DNA of 64,000 bases from Candidatus Dojkabacteria bacterium (GCA_023229785.1 JALNYV010000001.1:248001-312000), one strand, 5' to 3'. Counted from the stretch's first letter, positions 41,892 to 50,988 are shown. The notes: generated by a model not told the origin, from the letters alone. Numbers and translations are program-made.

Positions 41892-43183
41892 GTTAAGAAT
41901 GCGAAGTCTTCATAAATTATATTTCTACCTCTAACCCCCTTTTTAATTAATTTTCTTTTTATATCATTGCTCATGTAAGGAGCTGCACATAAATAGTATT
42001 TTTTGTTTTTCAGCTCTCCTACATCTTTCTGAATATTTAATATATTTAGATGTCCAAGATTGTTAGAAGTATGGTTAATTATATGTATATTGGGTAAATT
42101 CAAAGTTAATTCTTTTAGTTCACTTAAATATACCGCTTCTTGCTCATTTTTAGTTGCATAATAGAAGAAGATATTATGATTTAAATGAATATTCTTTGCG
42201 CACATATACTTAATAAATGAGATGAAAGGTGTTATTCCAATTCCTCCAGCCACCCAAACCATATCCTTACTATCGTCAAATATATTCTCCCCGTACATTC
42301 CATAAGGACCGTGTAAAATAGCTACAGCCCCTTCATCAATTGTCTGAATATTTTTTGTGTAATCTCCCAAATTCTTAATAGATATTGTCAATAAATCATC
42401 TGTTGGAGATGAAGAGATTGTAAAAGGATGTTTTTCAAAAGATAGACCTTTGTGTTTAAATGCTACAAAAACATACTGCCCAGGCTTAAACTCCATCTTC
42501 TTACCAGTGTTAACTAATGAAACTTCTGTAATGTTTCCCATCACTCTTTTTCCAATAACTCTATATCCATGTCTTCCCCCAAACCTTCCATAAAGAAATC
42601 TCTTGTATATGTATGCAACAGCAGCAAGTACGATTAAATACAGTATCCAAACACGTAGTAAAAAATAACTTGAAACATCACTGCTTATTATCAATACATG
42701 ATAAAACATAAATCCAAGAAATATGCCCATTAATGTATGTGTAAACTTCCAAATGTGATATGGAAGATTAACAAATAAGGTTAGAGAGATTAAAACAATT
42801 AAAGTGGCAAAAGCAATAATACCTAATGTATATGACAATATTCCACTTGGGATTAAATATATTAGTGGATTGCCTGAGTTTACAACTGCATTTATTGCTA
42901 AAAATATGACATGATAAATAATTAATATTGTTCCAATGCCTCCCATATGTTGATGTACTTTATACACTTGGTCTAATCCACCAAAGAGTTTCTCCAAAGT
43001 TTTCAGTCTTGTTGAAAATATAAAATCGAGAGCAAAAAGTGAAGTAGCTATTAATGCGGTTATCTGAGCAAGAGATCTAAACGGAGTTTGAAAAATAAAC
43101 CCAATGCTGGGTTTACTTAGTACCCATAAACCAATTGTTATGAATATAATTAATATCAAAATAGGTTTTCCAAGTCTTTTCAT
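41888..43183 (-). CDS. Ferric-reductase-like transmembrane flavoprotein
   Basis: This 431-residue protein combines a heme-binding membrane domain with a cytoplasmic flavin/NAD(P)H reductase. About six membrane spans occupy residues 5-195. Histidines in VHQHMGGIGTILIIYHVIF and IWKFTHTLMGIFLGFMFYHVLI are candidate heme ligands of a ferric-reductase-type domain. The FAD part shows FKPGQYVFVAF and HPFTISSSP, and the NAD(P) part shows VWVAGGIGITPFISFI and a YLCAAPYM ending. NOX/FRE-like proteins move electrons across the membrane. Operon linkage to two b5-like proteins suggests these are the outside acceptors. Confidence 0.88.
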   Translation of the reverse strand: MKRLGKPILILIIFITIGLWVLSKPSIGFIFQTPFRSLAQITALIATSLFALDFIFSTRLKTLEKLFGGLDQVYKVHQHMGGIGTILIIYHVIFLAINAVVNSGNPLIYLIPSGILSYTLGIIAFATLIVLISLTLFVNLPYHIWKFTHTLMGIFLGFMFYHVLIISSDVSSYFLLRVWILYLIVLAAVAYIYKRFLYGRFGGRHGYRVIGKRVMGNITEVSLVNTGKKMEFKPGQYVFVAFKHKGLSFEKHPFTISSSPTDDLLTISIKNLGDYTKNIQTIDEGAVAILHGPYGMYGENIFDDSKDMVWVAGGIGITPFISFIKYMCAKNIHLNHNIFFYYATKNEQEAVYLSELKELTLNLPNIHIINHTSNNLGHLNILNIQKDVGELKNKKYYLCAAPYMSNDIKRKLIKKGVRGRNIIYEDFAFLT

Positions 43184-43192
43184 GATAGGAAG

Positions 43193-43198
43193 ATTTTA
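43193..43198 (-). promoter_or_regulatory. Extended -10 box (TGaTAAAAT) of the ferric-reductase operon
   Basis: TAAAAT preceded by TG on the minus strand, 9 nt before the ATG at 43183. It is the likely promoter for the reductase and both b5-like genes. Confidence 0.5.
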
Positions 43199-43229
43199 TC
43201 AGTTCTACATAAAATAGAAGTAAAACTAA

Positions 43230-44753
43230 CTAGTGCGTACCTTTTTGAAAAATCCCCATACTTGAAATCCTTTTTAGCGGAGATGGGTTGATATTTTGAA
43301 GATCAATAATAGATTCAGCCCCCCTATAAACCAAAGAGAGGACAACGTCTTCAGTTAAGAGATTTAAATTATATGTTAGAGTTGGAAGCGCACCTTCTTG
43401 CCCATTTGCAATATACGCTTTGGTTGTTTTACCCTCAACAAATGATGCAATTTTGAACGGTCTAATCTTATGGTCAAGCATTTTTGCTCTAGCTGAGGCT
43501 TCTCCTCCATACGGTTTAAATAAAATTCCATTATTATCAACAGCAAATAATGCACCACCTGGGGATTCAATAGACCCTCCTCCACCCATTCTTGAAAGTC
43601 CAATACCAGTTATCCCTAAAAGTAATGAGGTCGTAATATTATCCGATGCTCCACCTTCTGCAATTAATGGAATATCAATCTCCCCTCTTAACTTCATAGC
43701 AATTTCTGGCCAATCGACTGCGGAACCACTTCTTACTGCCGTAATACATCTTCCTCCTCCCCCAGTACCAATAATCAATATATCGGCACCTTCCTTTTCA
43801 AGTATTTTTGCATGCTCAACACTTGTTGCATAACTTGCAATAATCTCAATCTCATCTCTAAATTCCTTTCTTAATGCTTTTAGTGTTAATAAAAGGTTTT
43901 TTGAAGGCTCTGGCGAATATGGCCTGAATACCTTTACACCAATTTTCATAAATTGTTTGACTGCTTCGACGGCATCATCTGGACTTGTCTTTAATGCTAC
44001 TCCAACATTGTTTTTCCACAAATTATATACATATGCCTTATCCTTTCTCCCATCTAAAATCTCGTCTGCCATAATTTTAAGCCAATCAAAAACCTCTTTA
44101 GTCAAATCAATTTGCCTCTGAAGGTCCCATGTAATTCCATTTCGTGGAACTACTGTTAAGCAATGGCTTGCCGCCATGGTTGCAACTGCAGCTGCACTAT
44201 TCCAAATATCGGGGCTTGCGGAGCCTACAAAGATTTGTCTTGCCTGTTTTCCAAGTTTTACTAATGTACAATCAGCATATAATTGTTTTCTGCTTAGTCG
44301 AACTCTTTCTTCACCTTTCATGCTTGAGCTCAAGTCCCCAATTGCGAGTGAATCTCCTGTTTTGAATGCATTTTCAAATGTTTTTGAATCAACCTTTGAA
44401 GGAGAAACAAATTTCTGTTTATTTATCTCTCTGATTCTTTCAATACGATATGGATGGTTTGCAACTTCTAAAAGATATCTTCGAAGTCTTAATGTGTTAA
44501 TTAATTTGTCTTCACTTAGCATTTGTAAAGGGAATGACTGATGAAATTCATCATAAGGAGTGAATAAAAGACCTTGACTTGGATACACATCTTCTGCCTT
44601 TTTACTGAATTTGTACCATAAATCTAGGTATGATTTCTTTGATTCCTCCTTCTCCAAACTCTTAATAACAAGGTTTTCGGCATATTTAGCGTCATATAGC
44701 AGTTTCTGGAAAGATTTTTTTAGTCTATTATTCGAAGAATTTGTAGATTTCAC
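43230..44753 (-). CDS. Divergent IMP dehydrogenase / GMP reductase family protein
   Basis: This 507-residue TIM-barrel protein belongs to the IMPDH/GMPR superfamily. The C-terminal half shows EKEGADILIIGTGGGGRCITA, IPLIAEGGASDNITTSLLLGI and LFKPYGGEASARAK, aligned with IMPDH phosphate-binding and YRGMGS-type motifs. The usual GSICTTR active-site loop is replaced by GGRCITAV, so the cysteine is shifted, and there are no CBS domains. The N-terminal 130 residues are unlike IMPDH. Oxidation of IMP is thus uncertain. It starts with GTG 6 nt after a TATAAT box. Confidence 0.7.
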   Translation of the reverse strand: MKSTNSSNNRLKKSFQKLLYDAKYAENLVIKSLEKEESKKSYLDLWYKFSKKAEDVYPSQGLLFTPYDEFHQSFPLQMLSEDKLINTLRLRRYLLEVANHPYRIERIREINKQKFVSPSKVDSKTFENAFKTGDSLAIGDLSSSMKGEERVRLSRKQLYADCTLVKLGKQARQIFVGSASPDIWNSAAAVATMAASHCLTVVPRNGITWDLQRQIDLTKEVFDWLKIMADEILDGRKDKAYVYNLWKNNVGVALKTSPDDAVEAVKQFMKIGVKVFRPYSPEPSKNLLLTLKALRKEFRDEIEIIASYATSVEHAKILEKEGADILIIGTGGGGRCITAVRSGSAVDWPEIAMKLRGEIDIPLIAEGGASDNITTSLLLGITGIGLSRMGGGGSIESPGGALFAVDNNGILFKPYGGEASARAKMLDHKIRPFKIASFVEGKTTKAYIANGQEGALPTLTYNLNLLTEDVVLSLVYRGAESIIDLQNINPSPLKRISSMGIFQKGTH

Positions 44754-44759
44754 GAGTTA

Positions 44760-44765
44760 ATTATA
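44760..44765 (-). promoter_or_regulatory. -10 box (TATAAT), leaderless start
   Basis: On the minus strand TATAAT ends exactly 6 nt before the GTG start at 44753 of the IMPDH-like gene. It lies in a 45-nt gap shared with the divergent rdgB-like gene. Confidence 0.6.
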
Positions 44766-44798
44766 TACTACTTATTGGTTAATATTTCAATTAAGCTA

Positions 44799-45350
44799 AT
44801 GAATAAAGCTATTTATTTTGGAACAACAAGTGAAGGAAAATTAAGTGAAGCAAGATCAATATTTAAATGTGAAATTATTGGTACCCCATTAAAAATTGAT
44901 GAAATCCAGTCTCTAGATGTAGTAGATGTTGCTACAAAAAAGGCTAGAGGTTATTTTAAAGAATTAAATAAACCCGTTTTCATTGAGGATGTTGGATTAT
45001 TTTTTGAAGAGTTAAATGGCCTCCCAGGAGCTTATATAAACGACTTTTATGATGCCTTGGGAAATCAAGGACTAATTGACCTACTAAAGGGTAGAAAAAA
45101 CAGGAAAGCTTTAGCAAAAACCGTTATTGTATTCATTGATGAGAGTGGCATAGAACATGTATTTGAAGGAGAAATTTCTGGAAGGATTTCGGAAAATATT
45201 CTTGGAGAAAAAGGATGGGGGTGGGATCCGATATTTATCCCTGATGGAAGTGACAAAACTTTTGCACAGATGCCATTGCAAGAAAAAAATAAATATTCTA
45301 TGAGAGCGCAAGCAATGGAAAAATTTAAAAAATACCTTGACAGATTATAA
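44799..45350 (+). CDS. rdgB: RdgB/HAM1-type non-canonical purine NTP pyrophosphatase
   Basis: This 183-residue enzyme removes ITP, dITP and XTP from nucleotide pools. Family motifs are YFGTTSEGKLSEA at the N-terminus, FIEDVGLFFEELNGLPGAY in the centre and GWGWDPIFIP...TFAQMP near the C-terminus. The start MNKAIYFGTT at 44799 fits the family better than an upstream in-frame TTG at 44775. It is followed 2 nt later by the HIT gene and then the rRNA methyltransferase gene, forming a three-gene operon. Confidence 0.9.
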   Translation: MNKAIYFGTTSEGKLSEARSIFKCEIIGTPLKIDEIQSLDVVDVATKKARGYFKELNKPVFIEDVGLFFEELNGLPGAYINDFYDALGNQGLIDLLKGRKNRKALAKTVIVFIDESGIEHVFEGEISGRISENILGEKGWGWDPIFIPDGSDKTFAQMPLQEKNKYSMRAQAMEKFKKYLDRL

Positions 45351-45352
45351 TT

Positions 45353-45766
45353 ATGGATAATTGTATATTTTGTAAAATAGTAAAAGGAGATATTCCTTCA
45401 TTTAAAATATATGAAGATGAAAATTTCTTAGCAATATTAGACATTGCACAGTTCTCAGAGGGTCATACAATTGTTATTCCAAAAAAACATGCAGACTATA
45501 TTTGGGATGTTGAGAAAAAAGATGAATATTTTGAAGTAATAACTAAAATTGCAAACCACTTTCGAAAGATTGGATATGAATATGTAGATAGCATGAGTTG
45601 GGGAAGAATGGTAAAACATGCTCATTTTCATTTAATACCTCATGATGGAAAAAAGACTGACTGGGAAAAATCGTTAACAGAAATAGGAAAGATGCAAACA
45701 GATAAAACTCGATGGCCTTCAAAAGAAAAAGGTGAAGAAATTGCTAAAAAATTTAAAGTTAATTAA
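45353..45766 (+). CDS. HIT (histidine triad) family nucleotide hydrolase
   Basis: This 137-residue nucleotide hydrolase/transferase has CIFCKIVKGDIPSFKIYEDEN at the N-terminus, SEGHTIVIPKKHADYIW in the middle and the triad VKHAHFHLIPHDGK (H-x-H-x-H) near residues 90-100. The two N-terminal cysteines often bind zinc in this family. The substrate is probably AMP-lysine, AMP-NH2 or a similar nucleotide conjugate. It starts 2 nt after the rdgB-like stop and overlaps the rRNA methyltransferase gene by 35 nt. Confidence 0.93.
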   Translation: MDNCIFCKIVKGDIPSFKIYEDENFLAILDIAQFSEGHTIVIPKKHADYIWDVEKKDEYFEVITKIANHFRKIGYEYVDSMSWGRMVKHAHFHLIPHDGKKTDWEKSLTEIGKMQTDKTRWPSKEKGEEIAKKFKVN

Positions 45767-46637
45767 CTCTTCAGTGCAATCATTAACCTATTCTCAAAAC
45801 TTTTTAGTAGATCAAGATCTTGTATCTAAGCTTGTCGATAGGGCCATTTTTAAACCTGAAGATACTATTTTAGACATCGGAGCAGGTAAAGGAATAATTA
45901 CAAAAGAATTAGTTAAATATACAAATAATGTTATTGGGATAGAAATTGATGAAAGGTTTAAAGCCGAATTATCCAAAATAAAAGGAGGTTCTGTTGTATA
46001 TGAAGATTTTTTAAATTATCTATTACCTGACAAACCGTTTAAAACCTTTTCAAACGTTCCTTTTAATAGAACTGCAGAAATACTTAAGAGACTTCTGGCT
46101 TCGAATTTCTTCTCTGAGGGTTTTCTTGTTATGCAAGAAGATGCCTGTAAGAAATATGGAGGGGAGCAACTAGACTGTTTAAATACAATGTTATCTGTTA
46201 TTTATGGAGCTAGTTATACATTTGATATAGCTTACAAATTCTCTAATTCTGATTTCTCCCCTATTCCTCAATTTAACATTGTACTTTTGCATATTCAAAC
46301 AAGAAAAGAGCCTTTGGTTGATGCAAATGATAAAGAGAGTTTTTATGATTTTGTTTCATACATATTCAATTGTGCAAAATTTGATATTGGTAGCTTAAAA
46401 GAATTGTTCTCATACAGTCAATTAAAAAGATTCAAACAAGACATTTCGCTAGATTCAAGCTCTAAACCATCTGAAATTATGATTAATCAATACATATATT
46501 TATTCAATTTCCTAAAAAACAAATTCCCTGAGAGTTTATTGCTCACAAAAGGGCATTATATGAAGAATGTGAAAGATCAAAGCAGTATCCAGAAAATTCA
46601 TAGGAGCAGGAGAGATTCTAATTGGAAAATGAAATAA
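45732..46637 (+). CDS. Erm/KsgA-family rRNA adenine N6-methyltransferase
   Basis: This 301-residue enzyme of the rRNA adenine dimethylase family starts with GTG inside the HIT gene; a later internal start cannot be excluded. Motifs are SLTYSQNFLVDQDLVSKLV (QNFL), TILDIGAGKGIITKELV (SAM motif I), VIGIEIDERF and FSNVPFNRTAEILKRLL. NVPF resembles the N-I-P-F of Erm 23S rRNA methylases more than the N-L-P-Y of KsgA, and the C-terminal region is divergent. It may confer macrolide-type resistance or serve a normal modification role (inference). Confidence 0.8.
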   Translation: MKKLLKNLKLINSSVQSLTYSQNFLVDQDLVSKLVDRAIFKPEDTILDIGAGKGIITKELVKYTNNVIGIEIDERFKAELSKIKGGSVVYEDFLNYLLPDKPFKTFSNVPFNRTAEILKRLLASNFFSEGFLVMQEDACKKYGGEQLDCLNTMLSVIYGASYTFDIAYKFSNSDFSPIPQFNIVLLHIQTRKEPLVDANDKESFYDFVSYIFNCAKFDIGSLKELFSYSQLKRFKQDISLDSSSKPSEIMINQYIYLFNFLKNKFPESLLLTKGHYMKNVKDQSSIQKIHRSRRDSNWKMK

Positions 46638-46643
46638 GGATTT

Positions 46644-46717
46644 TGGGTGTGCGGGGAATCGAACCCCGAACCTAACGGTTAAGAGCCGCTTGCTCTAACC
46701 AATTGAGCTACACACCC
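46644..46717 (-). tRNA. tRNA-Lys (anticodon CTT)
   Basis: The minus strand folds into a full cloverleaf of 74 nt. The acceptor GGGTGTG pairs with CACACCC, the D-arm is GCTC...GAGC, and the anticodon arm AGCGG-CTCTTAA-CCGTT carries anticodon CTT. The T-arm CGGGG-TTCGATT-CCCCG follows, with discriminator A. CCA is not encoded. It lies between convergent protein genes. Confidence 0.95.
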
Positions 46718-46739
46718 AAAACGATAGATAATATCAATA

Positions 46740-48587
46740 CTACGACGTTTTTTCAATACGATTAAGTCCTTTATTTAATATCTTTAATTTAACAACACTC
46801 TTAAGAAACACCCCTATTGCTGGAATGTAGAGAAGTGTGAAGATTAAATTAATAATATTTGGATATTTTTCAAGAACAATAATTGAAAATGCAAGACCGA
46901 CCGCGAGAAGTAGAAATGCTAATGCCTTCATGAGCCTGATAATCCTATTCTCAACTATTTTTTGCCTTGTCCAGTTGTTATATAGATTTATTGGGTCAAT
47001 TGGAATTGCAACATTCATCGGGTTTCTACCCGAAACCATTATATATTCACTAGTATATAATTTTCTTCCTGGTTTTATTTGATACTCTTTATACAACTGT
47101 GAGGGAAAAAGAAAGTGGCTTCTTCCTACAATTATCCTATATTTCCCAGTGTCAACTTCACCGAAAAACTCTCCTTTTTTATTTGTACTCTCCCTTATTA
47201 CAAGCTTATTACTACTATCATATATACAAACTTGGGCGTACTTAATCGGTTTTCCTGTGATTGCATTGTAAACATACCCTAGGCAATTTCCTACTTTTTT
47301 GAATCCAAAGAATCTAAGCCAAGCAAGAAGAACAGACAAAAGAAAAGTTGGGATCACAAACATCCCACCAGCAATAATAGAAAGACATATTAGAATAACG
47401 AGGATGAAGATTATCAGTACAAAGACTTGTAATAGGAGTTCCTGACTTTGAGCAATAATACTATTTACAACATCCCCCAGCTCTCCAAATATTCTATTTG
47501 CTTCCTTGATTATTGAATTAATTAAATTTGTAAATATTGGAAACGGGGTTTCAATATATTTACTAATCTCGATACTAAAATCACAATTAGTAGTGCTATT
47601 TCCAGCCTTATCAAATGCCTGGGCACAGAATGTATACTTGTCTAAATATACCCCCCAACTTCCTTTCTCTAAATCAGAAAGTGGAATATCAACATAATAT
47701 CTGGTGCCTACATTATCAATATGACCACAAGTATCTAGTGTCCCATCTTCCCTTTTGCATGTGAAGTTAGCACTCCCAATTTCAAAGTTATCAGTGGCAT
47801 CAAAAACAACTGCAATTGATGAAAGCTTTTCGTCTACAAAAACCCTATCAATACTAACAAAGCTAACAACTGGAGGAGTAATATCTTGGACACTGAACAC
47901 AACATTACTCCAACCACTTTGTGCTCCACCGATATTTTTGGCTTTAACTCTGTAATAGAACATCTTATTTCCTGTAAGATTTGTAAATTCAAACGACGCT
48001 CCACTTACCCATCCACTATCAGCAAATATTGTTGAGAAAACAGGTGACCTTGAGCATTCAACATAGTATTGGTATATGCCAAGACCTGGAAGGTTGCTCC
48101 AATACACCCTATTGCTTGTTCCTTTTGTGTAATACGGCTCAGCATTTAAACTTGGAATTGGAAGTGGGAAGGTAAAAAAGGAATCTGAATCTGTAATATT
48201 AATATCTTGTGTAAATGATGTATCTATGGCTTTAATAACATAAGCTCCTTGAAGACTTGAGCGAACTTTTCCAGAAGTATACCCACTAGCGTTACTAACC
48301 ACTGTTGGTTGAACAAATGTCACTTCTGCAGGGCTTCCTTGAGCATACAAAACAACGCTGTGCGCTGCTACAGGGTTATTATTTCTATCAAGAATTCTGA
48401 CGACAACATCTGAATAAATAGATATCTCGTTTGTATTTGGAGTTACTGTTATTGTTGACGTGTTATCAACATCCACAAAGCTATCAATTGTAACTGCGAA
48501 CTGGTCAACTTGAATAGGAGTTAATGCAAAGATTGGAGCAGCAAGTAGCAAAAATAATATTGTTGTTAAGAGCAGTTTTTTAATCAT
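46740..48587 (-). CDS. Exported Ig/FN3-domain surface protein with membrane domain and carboxypeptidase-regulatory-like domain
   Basis: This 615-residue protein has a signal peptide (about 1-22), a Big1-like domain near 30-135 (NTNEISIYSDVVVRILDRNNNPV), an FN3-like domain near 145-230 (YYVECSRSPVF...FYYRVKAKNI) and an Ig-like module with paired cysteines. Two close membrane spans lie near 390-440 (QVFVLIIFILVILICLSIIAGG). A carnauba-like domain follows at about 455-530 (GYVYNAITGKPIKYAQVCIYD), then two more spans near 560-605. It resembles the other surface proteins in this window. The stop codon overlaps the recO region by 1 nt at 48587. Confidence 0.75.
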   Translation of the reverse strand: MIKKLLLTTILFLLLAAPIFALTPIQVDQFAVTIDSFVDVDNTSTITVTPNTNEISIYSDVVVRILDRNNNPVAAHSVVLYAQGSPAEVTFVQPTVVSNASGYTSGKVRSSLQGAYVIKAIDTSFTQDINITDSDSFFTFPLPIPSLNAEPYYTKGTSNRVYWSNLPGLGIYQYYVECSRSPVFSTIFADSGWVSGASFEFTNLTGNKMFYYRVKAKNIGGAQSGWSNVVFSVQDITPPVVSFVSIDRVFVDEKLSSIAVVFDATDNFEIGSANFTCKREDGTLDTCGHIDNVGTRYYVDIPLSDLEKGSWGVYLDKYTFCAQAFDKAGNSTTNCDFSIEISKYIETPFPIFTNLINSIIKEANRIFGELGDVVNSIIAQSQELLLQVFVLIIFILVILICLSIIAGGMFVIPTFLLSVLLAWLRFFGFKKVGNCLGYVYNAITGKPIKYAQVCIYDSSNKLVIRESTNKKGEFFGEVDTGKYRIIVGRSHFLFPSQLYKEYQIKPGRKLYTSEYIMVSGRNPMNVAIPIDPINLYNNWTRQKIVENRIIRLMKALAFLLLAVGLAFSIIVLEKYPNIINLIFTLLYIPAIGVFLKSVVKLKILNKGLNRIEKTS

Positions 48588-49228
48588 TATACTAGGTCAG
48601 AATATATTTTTTTAATATATTTATCTAAAGATATTGTAAACTTTTTATCCTTATATATCTCTTTGTTTATTTTTAGATATATACCTTTATTTCTCTCTTT
48701 AATGTAACAATTTGGACAAATTAGTGCAAAGTTATTTATATTTAAATATTCATTTTTGATATCTTGTTCACATAAAAAACATATATCTTCACTATTTAAA
48801 AGCCCCTCTTGCGCTAGAAATACCATTCTAAACTTGTTTACCACCTCATCACTAACTTTGTTTTTAATTACAACACTAAGAGCTTTAAATATCTTCTCGT
48901 TTTTGACCTCTTGTGCTAAAAATGTATTTAAAAGAAAAAGTACCCTTCCAGCATTATCCGAATTAATATCTTCATAGTCTATATACTCAAGCTGTTCACT
49001 TTCAAGTAGAAGTGGAAGGCCACTAGCTTGATAATATGAGATTTGTGAAATGGAAAATGTTTGGATATTAGGTCTATTTTTGCTTGTTAGCTTTCTCACA
49101 CCTTTGGCAACAAGTGACAATTTTCCCTTTTCTTTCCCAAACACTGTAATTATCTTATCTGCCTCCCCAAAATTTGTAGACTTTATTACAAATACACGAT
49201 CTTTATAGTTTCTCATTTTCTCCAACAA
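48587..49228 (-). CDS. recO: DNA repair protein RecO
   Basis: This 213-residue protein loads RecA at gaps with RecFR. The N-terminal OB-fold (about 8-85) contains FVIKSTNFGEADKIITVFGKEKGKLSLVAKGVRK, the RecO signature (shown here as its key stretch). A helical C-terminal domain carries CFLCEQ...LICPNCYIKE, a zinc site of four cysteines. The start may be ATG 49228 or ATG 49216, both inside the end of the sugar-transferase gene. The protein is slightly shorter than typical RecO (about 240). Confidence 0.88.
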   Translation of the reverse strand: MLEKMRNYKDRVFVIKSTNFGEADKIITVFGKEKGKLSLVAKGVRKLTSKNRPNIQTFSISQISYYQASGLPLLLESEQLEYIDYEDINSDNAGRVLFLLNTFLAQEVKNEKIFKALSVVIKNKVSDEVVNKFRMVFLAQEGLLNSEDICFLCEQDIKNEYLNINNFALICPNCYIKERNKGIYLKINKEIYKDKKFTISLDKYIKKIYSDLV

Positions 49229-49862
49229 TAATATGTCTTAATATCTCAAAAGGAGTTTTTATCATAATCCAAGCATCAAATAAAATGTTTTTCTTTTCAA
49301 CATAATTTCTATCTATTTCAAATCTTTGCTCAATTGTGTTTTTATTTCTTCCACTTACCTGCCAAAGTCCAGTTATTCCGGGTTTAACAGTTTTAATTAG
49401 CTCGTAATCCTTAAGATTAGTTTTTGATTTGTTCAAATATCTCTCTAATTGATTTTTATTAAATGGTCTGGGACCAACAATGCTCATATTTCCTATTAAT
49501 ACATTTAGAAGTTGAGGGGTCTCGTCTATATCGCATCTTCTAATAACTCTTCCAATCTTTGTTATCCTTGGATCGTCTCCAATACTCAGTTTCTCTTGTT
49601 TAATCCAACTTTTCATTAATTCTTTATACTTCTCATCACTTTGAATTTCTTCATGAGAGTTGGCCTTCATTGAACGAAATTTAAACATAAAGAATTGTAC
49701 CCCATCCCTACCTACCCTTTCTGGTATATCCGCAAATATATCCCCACTATCTTCCAACTTAATTGCAAGTGCTACTACTGCCATAATTGGCCATAAAAAC
49801 GAAAGAAGAATAACCGCAACTAAAAGATCTATTATCCTATTTACTACCCTTGATAACTTCAT
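49203..49862 (-). CDS. Polyprenyl-phosphate sugar-1-phosphate transferase (WcaJ/PglC-type)
   Basis: This 219-residue membrane enzyme starts glycan assembly by adding a sugar-phosphate to a lipid carrier. It has one membrane segment at about residues 11-32 (IDLLVAVILLSFLWPIMAVVAL), then FFMFKFRSMKANSHEEIQ, DPRITKIGRVIRRCDIDETPQLLNVLIGNMSIVGPRP (key residues R, D-E and P) and PGITGLWQVSGR. It lacks the extra N-terminal domain of full WcaJ and is thus the short PglC-type form. The gene overlaps the GT4 gene upstream by 26 nt and recO downstream. Confidence 0.92.
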   Translation of the reverse strand: MKLSRVVNRIIDLLVAVILLSFLWPIMAVVALAIKLEDSGDIFADIPERVGRDGVQFFMFKFRSMKANSHEEIQSDEKYKELMKSWIKQEKLSIGDDPRITKIGRVIRRCDIDETPQLLNVLIGNMSIVGPRPFNKNQLERYLNKSKTNLKDYELIKTVKPGITGLWQVSGRNKNTIEQRFEIDRNYVEKKNILFDAWIMIKTPFEILRHIIVGENEKL

Positions 49863-50988
49863 CGACTAAATTCCTTATCTTATATTGGAATATTTCACCT
49901 GCAAACTGAGTAGCTTGTTTTCTACAATTTGAAGCATTGTAATCATCGCTATCAAAACTGAGTAATACCTTTGCTAAACTCTCTGGGGTGTACTCATCAA
50001 AAAACACTCCTGTTTTAGGGTTTTCTTCTGAAACTGCTTCCAGTACTCCACCTTCTCTATATGCAATAACTGGACTTCCACAAGCATTTGCCTCAACAGG
50101 AACAATTCCGAAATCCTCGTTTTGCACTGGAAAGAGCAGTGCCTTGCACTTGCTAAGTAGCACTGACTTTTCCTTATCATTAACAAATCCAAGAAATTTT
50201 ACTATTCCTTTTGCATTAAGGCTTTTTACCAATTCTTTCATATCTTCAAGACTTGCTCCTGTTCCGGCAATTTTAAGGGGTTTTTTTGCTATATTACACG
50301 CCCTAATTGCTAAATCTACACCTTTATATGTTTCAACTCTACCCAGATACAGAAACCAATTCTCTTTCCTTTCAGCTTTTCTTATTCTTAAGTCTTTTAC
50401 TTCAACTGGGGGATATATTATTTCTGCATCTAAATAATAGAATTCTTTGATTCTTTTTGCCACTTCCTTTGATTGAGCAATTACAATATCTGCCCGTCTA
50501 GCAGCATTCCTATCCCATTTTTGCCATATCCTTTCTAGAAAAGTGCCGACAAACCTTGAGTAGAACTTGAATGAGAAAGAACTATTCTTTTTTACCGTTC
50601 TAATTCCATGCATCCACAAAAACTTAGGAGGTGTCATTATGTATGCAATATGTCTCGTCTTCTTGCTCCAAGGTCTTACAAACTTTTCAAACCCGTCTGA
50701 GACAGAGATTACTACATCATATTTCAAAAATGAAAATGATCTATATGCGAGTGGGTATAATAGATAAAGCTCTCTTCGAAAATATTTCTCAAATGGAAGA
50801 TATTGAATGAATGAGTTTCTAACTTTTACTCTTGGAAACCATTTCTTCAAAAGCTCTTTATTACTTCTAGCGCAAAATATCTTTGCTGTTGGAAATTCCA
50901 TTAGTAGTCTTTGGACATTTTTTTCAGCTCCTCCCATTACATCAAGGGAATGTGTCACAATTGCTACTTTTAATCCTTTTTGTTTCAT
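49837..50988 (-). CDS. GT4-family glycosyltransferase
   Basis: This 383-residue retaining glycosyltransferase probably extends a cell-surface glycan. The N-terminal domain begins KVAIVTHSLDVMGGAEKNVQRLL (GGAE donor-site loop). The C-terminal domain contains WFLYLGRVETYKGVDLAIRA and FPVQNEDFGIVPVEANACGSPVIAY (the E-x7-E region). It overlaps the paralogous GT4 gene by 4 nt and the sugar-transferase gene by 26 nt, forming a three-gene glycan operon. The sugar specificity is unknown. Confidence 0.92.
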   Translation of the reverse strand: MKQKGLKVAIVTHSLDVMGGAEKNVQRLLMEFPTAKIFCARSNKELLKKWFPRVKVRNSFIQYLPFEKYFRRELYLLYPLAYRSFSFLKYDVVISVSDGFEKFVRPWSKKTRHIAYIMTPPKFLWMHGIRTVKKNSSFSFKFYSRFVGTFLERIWQKWDRNAARRADIVIAQSKEVAKRIKEFYYLDAEIIYPPVEVKDLRIRKAERKENWFLYLGRVETYKGVDLAIRACNIAKKPLKIAGTGASLEDMKELVKSLNAKGIVKFLGFVNDKEKSVLLSKCKALLFPVQNEDFGIVPVEANACGSPVIAYREGGVLEAVSEENPKTGVFFDEYTPESLAKVLLSFDSDDYNASNCRKQATQFAGEIFQYKIRNLVDEVIKGSK

